NCBI GenBank assembly: GCA_942491345.1
Contig: CALOAN010000030.1
Span: 44,422-108,421, forward strand
Reading direction: 5' to 3'
Length of the DNA stretch: 64,000 nucleotides
From: JAHEEL01 sp942491345
GTDB lineage: Bacteria > Actinomycetota > Acidimicrobiia > Spongiisociales > UBA5794
Position numbers and translations under genes: made by a program. Below are positions 49,429-58,011 of this stretch, piece by piece. Every line of letters starts with the position of its first letter. Within the stretch, counting starts at the first letter, position 1. The notes beneath the pieces were generated by a model that saw only the letters and a list, made by a program, of their open reading frames with translations, did not search any database and had not been told where the DNA came from.

Positions 49429-51906
49429 TCAGAGGCGACCGCTGCGGTTGAGCCAGACCAGCGCAAGCCACCCGGGAAGGATCGGCAACCAGAACGTCAT
49501 GAGCCTGAACAGCAAAACGGCTGCGAACGCCGTTGATGCTTCCACACCGACCACGGTGTACCCAGCGATGAGGGCCGCCTCGGTGGCTCCTACCCCGCCG
49601 GGTGTCGGGGCAGCCGTTGCGACGGCGGCCCCCGCGAGATAGACGACGGCGGCAGTCGCCACCGACACATCGGCCCCGAACGCGTTCAGCGAGGCGATCA
49701 TCGCGATCGTGTAGCTCACGGTGATGATCGCCGACCCGGCGAACAGCGCGAGGAGCTTCGTAGGGGTCTTGGCGATTGCCGCGACAGCGGAAGCCCCGGC
49801 GCGCACGGCAGGGAGAAGGTACTTCGTCAGGAGCTTCCGCCCGTCGGGCAGGATCATGATGAGCCCCGACACCAGGATGAGAACCGTGACGACGACCGCT
49901 GTGGTCTCCACGTCCGGCACCGGCAGGGCGACGTCCTGGGACGCGACGAGGCCGGCCAGCACAAGAAGCGAAATGTGCACCAACAGGCCGGCGACTGTGT
50001 TCAGTCCGACCGCCGAAGCGGCCATCGGCATCGTGAGGTCTTGTTTCTGGAGGAACCTCACGTTCGTGGCCATTCCGCCAACCTTGGCGGGTGTCACGCG
50101 GTTGGAGAACGACGAGGCCAACTGTGCCATCGTGACGGACCAGAACGGGAGTCGGACGGGGACCGCCCCCACCATGCCGAGACCCGCCCCGAGATACGTC
50201 AACGCCGACATCACGGCAACGACCACCACCCAGCCGAGGTGTGCCGAGCGAAGCTCGTCGAGGAATCTGGTCGCCGCCGTCAGTTGCGGGATCAAAACGT
50301 AGAGGGCGATCGCCACGCTCGCCAGGACGAACAGCGTCCGGGGCTTCACGCGCTCGATTCGTTCGTACGTGACCTCAACTCCAGCGGCAGCGCCCGCTGC
50401 CGCACGGAGCTTCGCATAACCGCCGGACTTGCCGAGTTGGCTACGAGTCGCCGAACTGAGTGCGAGTGGCTGGATCCAAGGCAGTGCCTCGGCGATGCCC
50501 GCTTTCCCCACCACCGTCGCTGCCGCGGCCACGGCCCGATCGGCACCAACCGCCACCGTGGTTGATGCGAGGAGCTGCGCGTAGTCACGCGCCAACAGTG
50601 ACTCGCTGGCGGCCAACTCGCCGGATCCGAGGCCGATGATCCACGGCACACCGTCCTCGGCAATGAACACATTCGCCAGTCGCAAGTCCCGGTGTGCGAT
50701 CGCAGCATCGTGCAGCGTCACCACGAGCCGCCACACATCGGCGAGCATGCCGTCCGTCATCTTCTCCGGCTCCACGTCATCGAGCGACCGCCCTTCGAGC
50801 TTGCGGTAGGCGAGGAGCATCCCGTCACTGCCGACGTCGGCGACCGTCACGAGCTGCGGCGTCCGGATCCCGCGTGCGCTCGATGCGAGGGACAGGAAGG
50901 CTTCGTGTTCCACGGAACGCCGCAACGACGAGAAGGGGCGCCGATCGCCGGCTCTGCGGAGCCGAAGGGTGCGATATGCCCGGGACATCAGATCGGCGGC
51001 CCGGTTGTCCGAATCAAGGGTCTTGACGAAGAGCATATCCTCAGAAGGGGTCGTCACAAACCAGGCAAGCGAGCCGCGCGCGTCGACGTCCGCTCCTTCC
51101 ACGTTTGCCACGGGAATCCGATCTTCCTCGAGGGCGAAGCCGACCTCCCTCGCGGTCGCAGCCCTGTCGCGGGTCTTCAGGATGAGTGCCACCAGGGCGC
51201 CGGCAAGGATGCCGATTCCGATATCGAAGGGGAGCGTCAGGACTGACGTCGATGCGCCCACGAATGCCAGCGATGCCGCTGCCGCGACCAATCCGACCGC
51301 CCACGGTCGGAGTCGCGGTCCAATCCAAACGCTGCCCACCGTGAGCACTGCGACCACCGCTGACAGACCGTCGTTGCCAAGCTCGGCGCTCGCTGTGCCT
51401 TCCATGGCATTCTCGAGTGCGTCGGATGTCGCGAGGGCCAGCACAGTGCGACTTCCGATGGCTCCGAGCACCAGCGCTGAGAGCGCCGCAAGATTGATCA
51501 TGATCCACCGGCGGTACTTCCTCCGGTACAGCAGGAAGATATTGGTGCCAACGATCGCAATGAAGATGAAGAGGACGATCACCGCCTCAATGCCGATCGT
51601 CAGCCAGCCGGGCCACGCTTGCTGGATCGTCGCGAAATCCTCTCTGACCCCGAGCAAGGCGTTGTCGAAGACGAGCAACAGCAGCATCCCGAACAGCACC
51701 AGCAGCAGACCGACAAGAGCGCGTAGTACGTAGACGGTCGACCGCACCAAGGGCGGCCTCGGCTGGGTGGCATCAGCGGGAGATTCAGGTGCAGCCAGTG
51801 TGTCGTGAAGCGCCGCCTGGAGTTGCTGGCTCATCGATTGGGGCGGCGTCGGTTCGTTCACGTCGATCCGGTCTGATCGGGTTGCTGTTCCCTGCCGCCG
51901 GAGCAT
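49429..51906 (-). CDS. Membrane protein: pseudokinase-like domain fused to an LPG-synthase-type flippase domain
   Basis: 825 residues (ATG 51906; GTG 51861 and ATG 51834 are alternatives). Same order as 18345-20831: N-terminal helices, kinase-like domain (about 275-485), C-terminal UPF0104-type domain with VTPAKVGGMATNVRF and ATAAPTPGGVGATEAA. The kinase Lys (VKTL, about 295), VEHEA and HRDLRLANVF (405-414) remain, but the DFG triplet reads GLG (425-427), removing the metal-binding Asp. Probably a pseudokinase or nucleotide sensor. First gene of the five-gene operon. Confidence 0.83.
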   Translation of the reverse strand: MLRRQGTATRSDRIDVNEPTPPQSMSQQLQAALHDTLAAPESPADATQPRPPLVRSTVYVLRALVGLLLVLFGMLLLLVFDNALLGVREDFATIQQAWPGWLTIGIEAVIVLFIFIAIVGTNIFLLYRRKYRRWIMINLAALSALVLGAIGSRTVLALATSDALENAMEGTASAELGNDGLSAVVAVLTVGSVWIGPRLRPWAVGLVAAAASLAFVGASTSVLTLPFDIGIGILAGALVALILKTRDRAATAREVGFALEEDRIPVANVEGADVDARGSLAWFVTTPSEDMLFVKTLDSDNRAADLMSRAYRTLRLRRAGDRRPFSSLRRSVEHEAFLSLASSARGIRTPQLVTVADVGSDGMLLAYRKLEGRSLDDVEPEKMTDGMLADVWRLVVTLHDAAIAHRDLRLANVFIAEDGVPWIIGLGSGELAASESLLARDYAQLLASTTVAVGADRAVAAAATVVGKAGIAEALPWIQPLALSSATRSQLGKSGGYAKLRAAAGAAAGVEVTYERIERVKPRTLFVLASVAIALYVLIPQLTAATRFLDELRSAHLGWVVVVAVMSALTYLGAGLGMVGAVPVRLPFWSVTMAQLASSFSNRVTPAKVGGMATNVRFLQKQDLTMPMAASAVGLNTVAGLLVHISLLVLAGLVASQDVALPVPDVETTAVVVTVLILVSGLIMILPDGRKLLTKYLLPAVRAGASAVAAIAKTPTKLLALFAGSAIITVSYTIAMIASLNAFGADVSVATAAVVYLAGAAVATAAPTPGGVGATEAALIAGYTVVGVEASTAFAAVLLFRLMTFWLPILPGWLALVWLNRSGRL

Positions 51907-51932
51907 ATCCGAGTCATCTCAGGGGCGGCGCT

Positions 51933-52556
51933 TCAGGGAGTAGTGGTCGGTGGCGGCCGATAGGCGTCTTCGGGATTCGCAGGGAGGGAGTCGCAACCGA
52001 GCGCATAGTCGACGGTCTCCTTCAATTCGCCGGGAATCCACGGCGTGTCCTCAAAAACCCCCCGATCGGCCGTTGCGTCGAGCGTGGCCTGGAATTCTGC
52101 ACACACCTGGTTGTCCGCAGCGAGCGCGGCCCGATACGCGACCATCTCGGCGCTCTCCGAGAGTTCGTACCAATCCGCAGCGGTACCCGCTCGGACGGCG
52201 AGCTCCGCGATTGGGAGTTCTCTGAAGTAGAGCTCGTGGAGCTCCGCGATCTGTTCTGGCGGGTTGATGCCTGCAGCGGCGGCCAATGCCTCGGCCTGTA
52301 TCTCCGCGACTCGTTCGAGAGCCACATGCAGGTCTTGCGGCGTGAAGTCGGTGAGCTGTGCACCCTCATCGCCAAACCCGAGATGCGACCCCTGGCCCAC
52401 GATGAGTACCAGCCCTTCCGGGCTTGTCACGAGTGCCTCGTAGCGCTCGATACCTCGGTCGAAGATGGCGTTGATTTCTTCTACATACTCGGTGAGCGAC
52501 ATATCGCCACTGCCGCATCCGACAGATACGGCCGAGACGCACAACACAACTGACAT
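51933..52556 (-). CDS. Lipoprotein, paralogous family copy C
   Basis: 207 residues. Lipobox VSVGC, then GSGDMSLTEYVEEINAIFDR, DFTPQDLHVALERVAEIQ, NPPEQIAELHELYFRE and the signature DTPWIPGELKETVDYALGC with a Pro/Thr tail. Near full-length match to copy A. ATG 52556 gives a signal peptide without basic residues. An ATC four codons upstream (52568), 7 nt after GGAGG, would add IRRF and give a normal n-region. CCGATAGGG motif at 52647-52655. Confidence 0.73.
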   Translation of the reverse strand: MSVVLCVSAVSVGCGSGDMSLTEYVEEINAIFDRGIERYEALVTSPEGLVLIVGQGSHLGFGDEGAQLTDFTPQDLHVALERVAEIQAEALAAAAGINPPEQIAELHELYFRELPIAELAVRAGTAADWYELSESAEMVAYRAALAADNQVCAEFQATLDATADRGVFEDTPWIPGELKETVDYALGCDSLPANPEDAYRPPPTTTP

Positions 52557-52568
52557 GAACCGCCTGAT

Positions 52569-52912
52569 CGCAGTGCCTCCGTGTTATGGGACGCCGGCGT
52601 CGCCCGGTCGGCTCCGAGTTGCATTCTCGCCCACCCCGACCTGCGGCCGATAGGGGATGATTGCCCTGGCGCTTGGCGGATCGCCCAGGGCCGAGAGCGT
52701 GCCCGGAAGCCAACCACCCAATCGGATCAGGTTCGCAAGAACGGGCCGAAGGGCACTATCAGAATGACCTGGATCCCGTGCCTAATGCACTCAGGCAAAG
52801 ACATGCCGACGTTGCTCGCCGCCTCCTGAACAGAGCAGGCGGCGTCTTCCGCACCGGGCGTCGTCGGAACAGGACCCGGGAGTATTCGCCCCGTGGTCGG
52901 GAGAGGAACGTC
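52569..52912. other. Divergent intergenic region, 344 bp, no gene
   Basis: Lies between lipoprotein copy C and the RND transporter. Holds one CCGATAGGG motif (52647-52655) and the SD of the transporter (GAGAGGA before 52913). No good -10 box at leaderless distance, hairpin or small gene was recognised. Confidence 0.5.
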
Positions 52913-55906
52913 ATGTCCGACTCGGATGTTGATCCCAAAGACGAAGTCGATCGCACAGACGAACCCGAGTTCGTCCCCGTGAAGAGCTACCGCTTCTACG
53001 AGTGGATCAACCGCCACCCGTGGTCAATTGCTGCGGCACTGGTTGTGCTGGCCGTGGCGTTCGCCGCCCTCTACCCGGTCATTGCCGATCAGAGCGAACC
53101 ATCCTTCGATCCGAAGGGCCCCATCTACGACACGAGAGACCACGTCGACGAAGTTTTCGCGTCCAGCTCATCCATGCGCGAAGTCCTGTTCATCGTCGAG
53201 AAACCCGGCGGTGGTGACGTACTCACTCGCGATGCCCTCTTGGCACTCAAGCAGAACCAGGACGCCGTGCTGGCAGACCCGGAAGCCCAGAAGCACCTTG
53301 CGACCTCGTTCGCGCGAGATCTTGGCGTCACGATCGAGGGTGTCTACTCAGTCGCGAACGCCGTCGACGACGCGCTCCCCGGGGGCCTCGAGGCCGCATC
53401 CGCAGCCGACGTGAAGATCGCACTCGCCGGCCTGTTCGCCGACGATGCTCCAACAAGCTCTCTGCGCTTCCTCCTCGCCCCGATGGGAACAACACGAGAT
53501 GTGGCAACGATCAATGACACTTCAATCGTCGTCTGGGAGTCACCGGCGTTCTTCGCCCGGGTCGTGTACGACTTCGACACGTTTGACCAGGGACAGCTTC
53601 TTGAGGCCTTCGGCGAGGAAACCAGCCTCGAAACCGAACGGTGGCTGCGCACGGTGCAGGTCACGCTGCGCGGGGATCAGACGTCCGTTACGGCCATCGG
53701 CGTCGCCATGGACACGGGACTCGTAGCCGAAGAGCAAACCACGGCCGCGGCTCCGTATCTCCTTGCAGCGGTGGCGTTCATCGTGATCCTGGTGGGTGCG
53801 CTGCTCCGGTCCTACTGGGCGGCAATGATCGTTGGCGCCGGCCTCGGCGTCACGATGATGTTGTACGGCGGCATCAACGCCTTGATCGGGCTGAAGATGA
53901 ATTCGCCCCTGCTGATCATGATCGTGCCGATCGCCTTGATCAGCTTTGGTGTGGACTTCTTCATTCACGCCAGCGGCCGGACACGGGAGATGCAGGTCCT
54001 CGGCTTCGGGAGAGAGCGCGCCTACCCGCTCGGCCTGACGGCGGTATCGGCCGCTCTGCTGCTCGCCGCTCTGTCATCGGCGGCTGCCTTCCTCTCCAAC
54101 GCCGTCTCGGGGATCCAAGGCATCATCGAGTTCGGAGTTGCTGCGGCGGTCGGGCTGCTCCTGTCGTACATGATGCTCGGATGGATTGCCCCGAAGCTGC
54201 TGCTATCGACTGAGGAACGGCTGGGACCGCGGCCCGCCGACCTCAGCCACCTGCGCACGGCCGCCCAGAAGGTCGGATTCGTCGTCGCTTCGTTCATCGC
54301 CGCAATCGCAGTGACGATGACAATCGTGATGCCGGGGATCGGGTGGGTTCTCTATCTCGTATTCCTCGCCCTGTTCTTCTATCTTCCGTATTGGCTCACG
54401 CGTCGCCGCAACCAGCGGGCTGCAGACGCTGGTCGACCGTTGACGGACGAGGTGAAAGGTGCCGGCCACGGCTTCAGCGCTGCCGGGACGACGGTGCACT
54501 TCGTCGCGCGGTGGCGGGTATTCGCGATCCCCCTCGTTGCTGCTCTGGCCGTGGTAGCGCTCGTTGGTGCGTCCAGAGTTGAAAGAGGGTTCGAGGTCAA
54601 GGATTTCTTCTCGTCAAAGACCGACTTCGTCGCGAGCCTCGACAAACTCGAGCGGTATTGGGGTAGCGGCGGTGGCACCAGCGACTACATCTTCATCGAA
54701 GGCGACCTCACCGATCCCACCACGCTCGTCGCGGTGGAGACCGCCCAAGCGGAAGTCGCGGCTTCCGATGCGGAATTCATCCGTGACTTCAACGGCGAAG
54801 TCGAATTCGCTCCGAATGCCGTCACGGTGGTGCGGATTGCGACGATGTCTGCGCCGATGCGCGCCGCCATCGCCGCCGACCAGGGCGTCGAAATCACCGA
54901 TAACGACGGCAACGGTATCGCCGACACCCCGGAGCAGATTGCTGCGATCTATCGGTACGTCACCACCAACAGCGTCGTGGACGGCGACGGTGTTGAGATC
55001 TTCCCCGTCAACCAGACCGAGACGATCCTCTTCGTAGGCGACGGCGTCCAGGGGACGAAAGTCGAGACTGGGATTGCCACATTCACCGACGACGAGATCA
55101 TCCTGGCCGGGCGAGCGGTACTCGAGGACGCCGCAGTTGGATTGAGGGCCACGGTATCCGACGGCACCGCCACCGTCGCGGTCTCCGGAGGTGCCATCAC
55201 GGGCCAGGACTCCATGGACTCCTTCTTGCAGTCGATGCTGCTTTCGCTCCCGATCGCGGTGGTGCTGACATCACTGCTCGTGTTCGTCACCCTCTTCTTC
55301 ATCTTCCGCCACTTCGGACGGCGGATGTCGTCGATCCTGAAACGGTCGGGTCGTTATGCCGTGATCTCCATGGTTCCGATCCTTCTGGTCGTGGCCCTGG
55401 TCTACGGTTTCATGTACCTCGTCGGATATCGCCTCAATCTGATCACGGCGATGATCGCAGCGATCTCGATCGGTGTCGGTGTCGACTACGCGACGCACTT
55501 CACCGTTCGGTTCATCGAGGAGTTCGAACACGAACCGAGCCGGTTCCCGGCGCTGCGCCGGACCGGTGAAGGTACCGGTGGTGCGCTTGCGATCTCAGCT
55601 GTGACGTCGATGACCGGATTCCTCATCATGGCCGCCGCACCAATGCCGATGTTCGTGACGTTTGGTGTCCTCACGGCCGTGATGATCGGTTGCTCGCTCG
55701 TCGTCACGCTCCTTGTGCTTCCGAGCCTTCTGCTGTTCGTCACCCCATCGCGCAAGGGCGACGAACGGGACGACATGATCGAGGAAGTCACCCGCGGCGG
55801 CGAATTCGACTACGAGCCGCACGACCGGGACACCGCGATGAGGCAGTCGCATGCGCAGGCAGCTGCGCCGGAACCGACTGCGGGCTCCGGCGACGAGCAG
55901 GTATGA
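52913..55906 (+). CDS. RND superfamily transporter (MMPL/HAE3-type)
   Basis: 997 residues. Twelve-helix RND fold: an N-terminal helix (about 40-60), large porter domain 1 (about 70-275), helices 2-6 with VPIALISFGVDFFIHASGRTR, a cytosolic loop, helix 7, porter domain 2 (about 575-770), and helices 8-12 with AISIGVGVDYATHFTVRFIE. The doubled GVD-type Asp motifs are typical of MMPL and hopanoid-exporter (HpnN) proteins. Porter domain 2 holds DNDGNGIAD, an EF-hand-like calcium loop. SD GAGAGGA. Probably moves lipids to the outer leaflet or wall. Confidence 0.9.
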   Translation: MSDSDVDPKDEVDRTDEPEFVPVKSYRFYEWINRHPWSIAAALVVLAVAFAALYPVIADQSEPSFDPKGPIYDTRDHVDEVFASSSSMREVLFIVEKPGGGDVLTRDALLALKQNQDAVLADPEAQKHLATSFARDLGVTIEGVYSVANAVDDALPGGLEAASAADVKIALAGLFADDAPTSSLRFLLAPMGTTRDVATINDTSIVVWESPAFFARVVYDFDTFDQGQLLEAFGEETSLETERWLRTVQVTLRGDQTSVTAIGVAMDTGLVAEEQTTAAAPYLLAAVAFIVILVGALLRSYWAAMIVGAGLGVTMMLYGGINALIGLKMNSPLLIMIVPIALISFGVDFFIHASGRTREMQVLGFGRERAYPLGLTAVSAALLLAALSSAAAFLSNAVSGIQGIIEFGVAAAVGLLLSYMMLGWIAPKLLLSTEERLGPRPADLSHLRTAAQKVGFVVASFIAAIAVTMTIVMPGIGWVLYLVFLALFFYLPYWLTRRRNQRAADAGRPLTDEVKGAGHGFSAAGTTVHFVARWRVFAIPLVAALAVVALVGASRVERGFEVKDFFSSKTDFVASLDKLERYWGSGGGTSDYIFIEGDLTDPTTLVAVETAQAEVAASDAEFIRDFNGEVEFAPNAVTVVRIATMSAPMRAAIAADQGVEITDNDGNGIADTPEQIAAIYRYVTTNSVVDGDGVEIFPVNQTETILFVGDGVQGTKVETGIATFTDDEIILAGRAVLEDAAVGLRATVSDGTATVAVSGGAITGQDSMDSFLQSMLLSLPIAVVLTSLLVFVTLFFIFRHFGRRMSSILKRSGRYAVISMVPILLVVALVYGFMYLVGYRLNLITAMIAAISIGVGVDYATHFTVRFIEEFEHEPSRFPALRRTGEGTGGALAISAVTSMTGFLIMAAAPMPMFVTFGVLTAVMIGCSLVVTLLVLPSLLLFVTPSRKGDERDDMIEEVTRGGEFDYEPHDRDTAMRQSHAQAAAPEPTAGSGDEQV

Positions 55907-56101
55907 CGCCTTGAACGGGTGTTGAGGGAGCGGATGCAGCAAAGGCTCGAAGTCACCCGCAGCGGCGGCAACCGGCGGTGGCGAAACCACAACCTCTGAG
56001 GATCCGGTTCCGGCCGGTGTCCTACCGGAGCGAACGGCGAGGTGGTGGCACGGCGCCAACGGAATTCTGGTGCCGCCGCTGCACCCTCGATTCTGTGGTG
56101 C

Positions 56102-56107
56102 AATACT
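56102..56107 (+). promoter_or_regulatory. -10 box (AATACT) for leaderless DUF4234 gene
   Basis: AATACT, 6 nt, then ATG 56114; no Shine-Dalgarno sequence. Weaker match to TANNNT than the others. Confidence 0.35.
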
Positions 56108-56113
56108 CCATGT

Positions 56114-56539
56114 ATGACTGATTCTCCCGAACCTCCACATCCAGCGCAGCACATCCCGAGCTCGGCTGATACCCCGATCGGAACACCGCGTTCGGTCGGA
56201 CTCACGATCCTCATCTCGATCGTGACGCTCGGCATCTGGACGTGGGTCTGGTCGTACATGAACGGCGAGGAACTCAAGAATTATCGGCGCGACGGGCTCG
56301 GTGGGATCGCCTACTTGTTGTTCACCATTTTCATCTCTCCTGTCACCATGTTTCTCATGGCGAACGAGGTCGAGCAGATGTATCGAGAAGCAGGCGAGGA
56401 ACCGAAGATCACCACTCTGTGGGGCCTCTGGTTCCTCCTCCCATTGATCGGAAACATCATCTGGTACGTCCGGATCCAGAACGCCATCAACGAGTTCTGG
56501 CAGGCTCGAGGCGGATCGAAGACACCCGGCCTCGCCTGA
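56114..56539 (+). CDS. DUF4234 domain membrane protein
   Basis: 141 residues. A polar Pro-rich N-terminus (to about 25), then helix SVGLTILISIVTLGIWTWVW, the family's key segment, a basic loop NGEELKNYRRDGLGG, helix YLLFTIFISPVTMFLMANEV, and a last helix LWGLWFLLPLIGNIIWYVRI with QNAINEFWQARG. Fits DUF4234. Function unknown; often found with other small membrane domains. Confidence 0.85.
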   Translation: MTDSPEPPHPAQHIPSSADTPIGTPRSVGLTILISIVTLGIWTWVWSYMNGEELKNYRRDGLGGIAYLLFTIFISPVTMFLMANEVEQMYREAGEEPKITTLWGLWFLLPLIGNIIWYVRIQNAINEFWQARGGSKTPGLA

Positions 56540-56610
56540 GCCTCCCGAAGCTCACAGCAGGACGCCCATCCACGCCACTGGGACGGTGAGCCCGGCGGTC
56601 GGGCCTTGGG

Positions 56611-56775
56611 CTATTTGACCGTCTCGTCGGAACAGCCGAAGGCGACCCGGACGACTTCTTTCATCTCGGGTGGCATCCAAGGTACCTCCGCACAGGCCGC
56701 CAAGGCCAAAGCAATCAAGAGAACGACGGTTGGAGTGCGAGCCGGAATGCCTCCTCTACCCCGACCATCGTCCAT
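56611..56775 (-). CDS. 54-residue micro-lipoprotein, internally deleted member of the lipoprotein family
   Basis: ATG 56775 to TAG 56611. MDDGRGRGGIPARTPTV, hydrophobic VLLIALALAAC with lipobox Cys28, then immediately EVPWMPPEMKEVVRVAFGC and SDETVK. The ending matches copy B (EVPWVPPEMKEAIKVAFGC), but the 120-residue body between lipobox and signature is gone. The reading frame is intact and begins with a normal basic/hydrophobic signal. A CCGATAGGG motif lies 12 bp upstream. Either a deletion relic or a functional short lipopeptide. Confidence 0.6.
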   Translation of the reverse strand: MDDGRGRGGIPARTPTVVLLIALALAACAEVPWMPPEMKEVVRVAFGCSDETVK

Positions 56776-56999
56776 GCTCGCCCGAACCGATAGGGCACGT
56801 CGTCACTTCAGATGCCCTGTCACAGGTGAGCTTTGAGAGATGCCGTGGCGCCAATCCCATCACCTGATCCCGAAATCCGGCCGGACCGTGATACTCCCAA
56901 TCCCCGGCTCGGCTCGCCGGTGCACTCCGATCACCGGCCGGTACCGCGGGACACACCACTGGACACGTACCGCTCCGCCCACGAGCGCCGCGTCCGCGA

Positions 57000-57440
57000 C
57001 TACTCCAAGAGCCGAACGAAGCAGTAGACACTCTCCAGAATTCCGAAGACAGGGAACATGCCCCAGATGAACACCCAGTAGGTGAAGGTGTTCTTGCGGT
57101 AGCCGAGGTCGCGGTCCCAGATGAACACAGGAATGGCGGTGTACCAGAAGGGCACGGAGGCCGCGAGAGCGAGGAGGAACCCCCAGCGGTAGCCAAGAAG
57201 CATCCCAATACTGCCGGCGATCTGGAGCGGTGCCCAGAGGATCGCATCTGCCCAGGCGTAGCCCTGGTTGAAGGCGAAGTAGGCCGTCGGATCTGTCGTG
57301 TCGGGGCTGCCGCCGTACACATTCTTGATCGTCCAGGCGCTGCGTGGACGGAAGACGGCCTCAAGCTGCAGACCACCGAGAAGAGTGATCAGGACCAGTC
57401 CCGCGATTGCCACGAACCACGTAGCGGCTGTCACTTCCAC
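57000..57440 (-). CDS. Four-helix membrane protein, unknown function
   Basis: 146 residues; helices about 6-24, 63-85, 86-108 and 119-142. Soluble loop PRSAWTIKNVYGGSPDTTDP. GTG 57440 is preceded by GGAGGAGG at 5 nt. Follows the gene 57469-57903 after 28 bp and is probably in one operon with it. No motif recognised. Confidence 0.65.
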   Translation of the reverse strand: MEVTAATWFVAIAGLVLITLLGGLQLEAVFRPRSAWTIKNVYGGSPDTTDPTAYFAFNQGYAWADAILWAPLQIAGSIGMLLGYRWGFLLALAASVPFWYTAIPVFIWDRDLGYRKNTFTYWVFIWGMFPVFGILESVYCFVRLLE

Positions 57441-57468
57441 GATTCCTCCTCCCGGTCTCCGGCGATTG

Positions 57469-57903
57469 TCACGATGAAGGCAGCGCTGCGACGGCGGCCG
57501 CGACGGTGATCAGCCCCATGACTCCCCAGACGGCGAGGAACAGGTACCCAAGCTTCACGTTCTGCGCCGCGCCGACTCGGTAGCCCCGTTGCTGCATCGC
57601 TCGTCTGGTGACGATCCCCCGGCCGGCGAAGTAGACGTACATGCCGCCACCGACGAGCCCGAAGTAGGCCCACGCCGAAATACCCAAGATGAGCAGCACC
57701 CCGGCAACCAGCATCGTCCAGAGCGTCAAGGTGTCCCACAGCGCTTCGCCGCGAACGTCGGCAAAGTAGGTCGGCTCAACCGTGTCCTCGGCCTCCATGA
57801 GCGTCAGCTTCACGGCTTTCGCGGGAGCAAACCACGAAATCGCCTGGCCACCCCAACACAGCAATGAGAGAGCTACGACTACAAGACCCCAAAGAATCCC
57901 CAT
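57469..57903 (-). CDS. Four-helix membrane protein, unknown function
   Basis: 144 residues; helices about 3-24, 60-82, 83-95 and 118-140. An acidic loop EAEDTVEPTYFADVRGEAL lies between helices 1 and 2. GGAGGAG lies upstream of ATG 57903. Its size and helix order resemble the downstream gene, so the two may be distant relatives or partners. No family recognised. Confidence 0.65.
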   Translation of the reverse strand: MGILWGLVVVALSLLCWGGQAISWFAPAKAVKLTLMEAEDTVEPTYFADVRGEALWDTLTLWTMLVAGVLLILGISAWAYFGLVGGGMYVYFAGRGIVTRRAMQQRGYRVGAAQNVKLGYLFLAVWGVMGLITVAAAVAALPSS

Positions 57904-58011
57904 ACTCCCAACACTCCTCCATCAGCAAGCGCCCAGTTCTCAGCCATACCACCAGAGCGCGTCTCGTCCTGCCAGAGTCCGATGGCCCACGCGTCCCGCA
58001 CGTTGCCCGAC

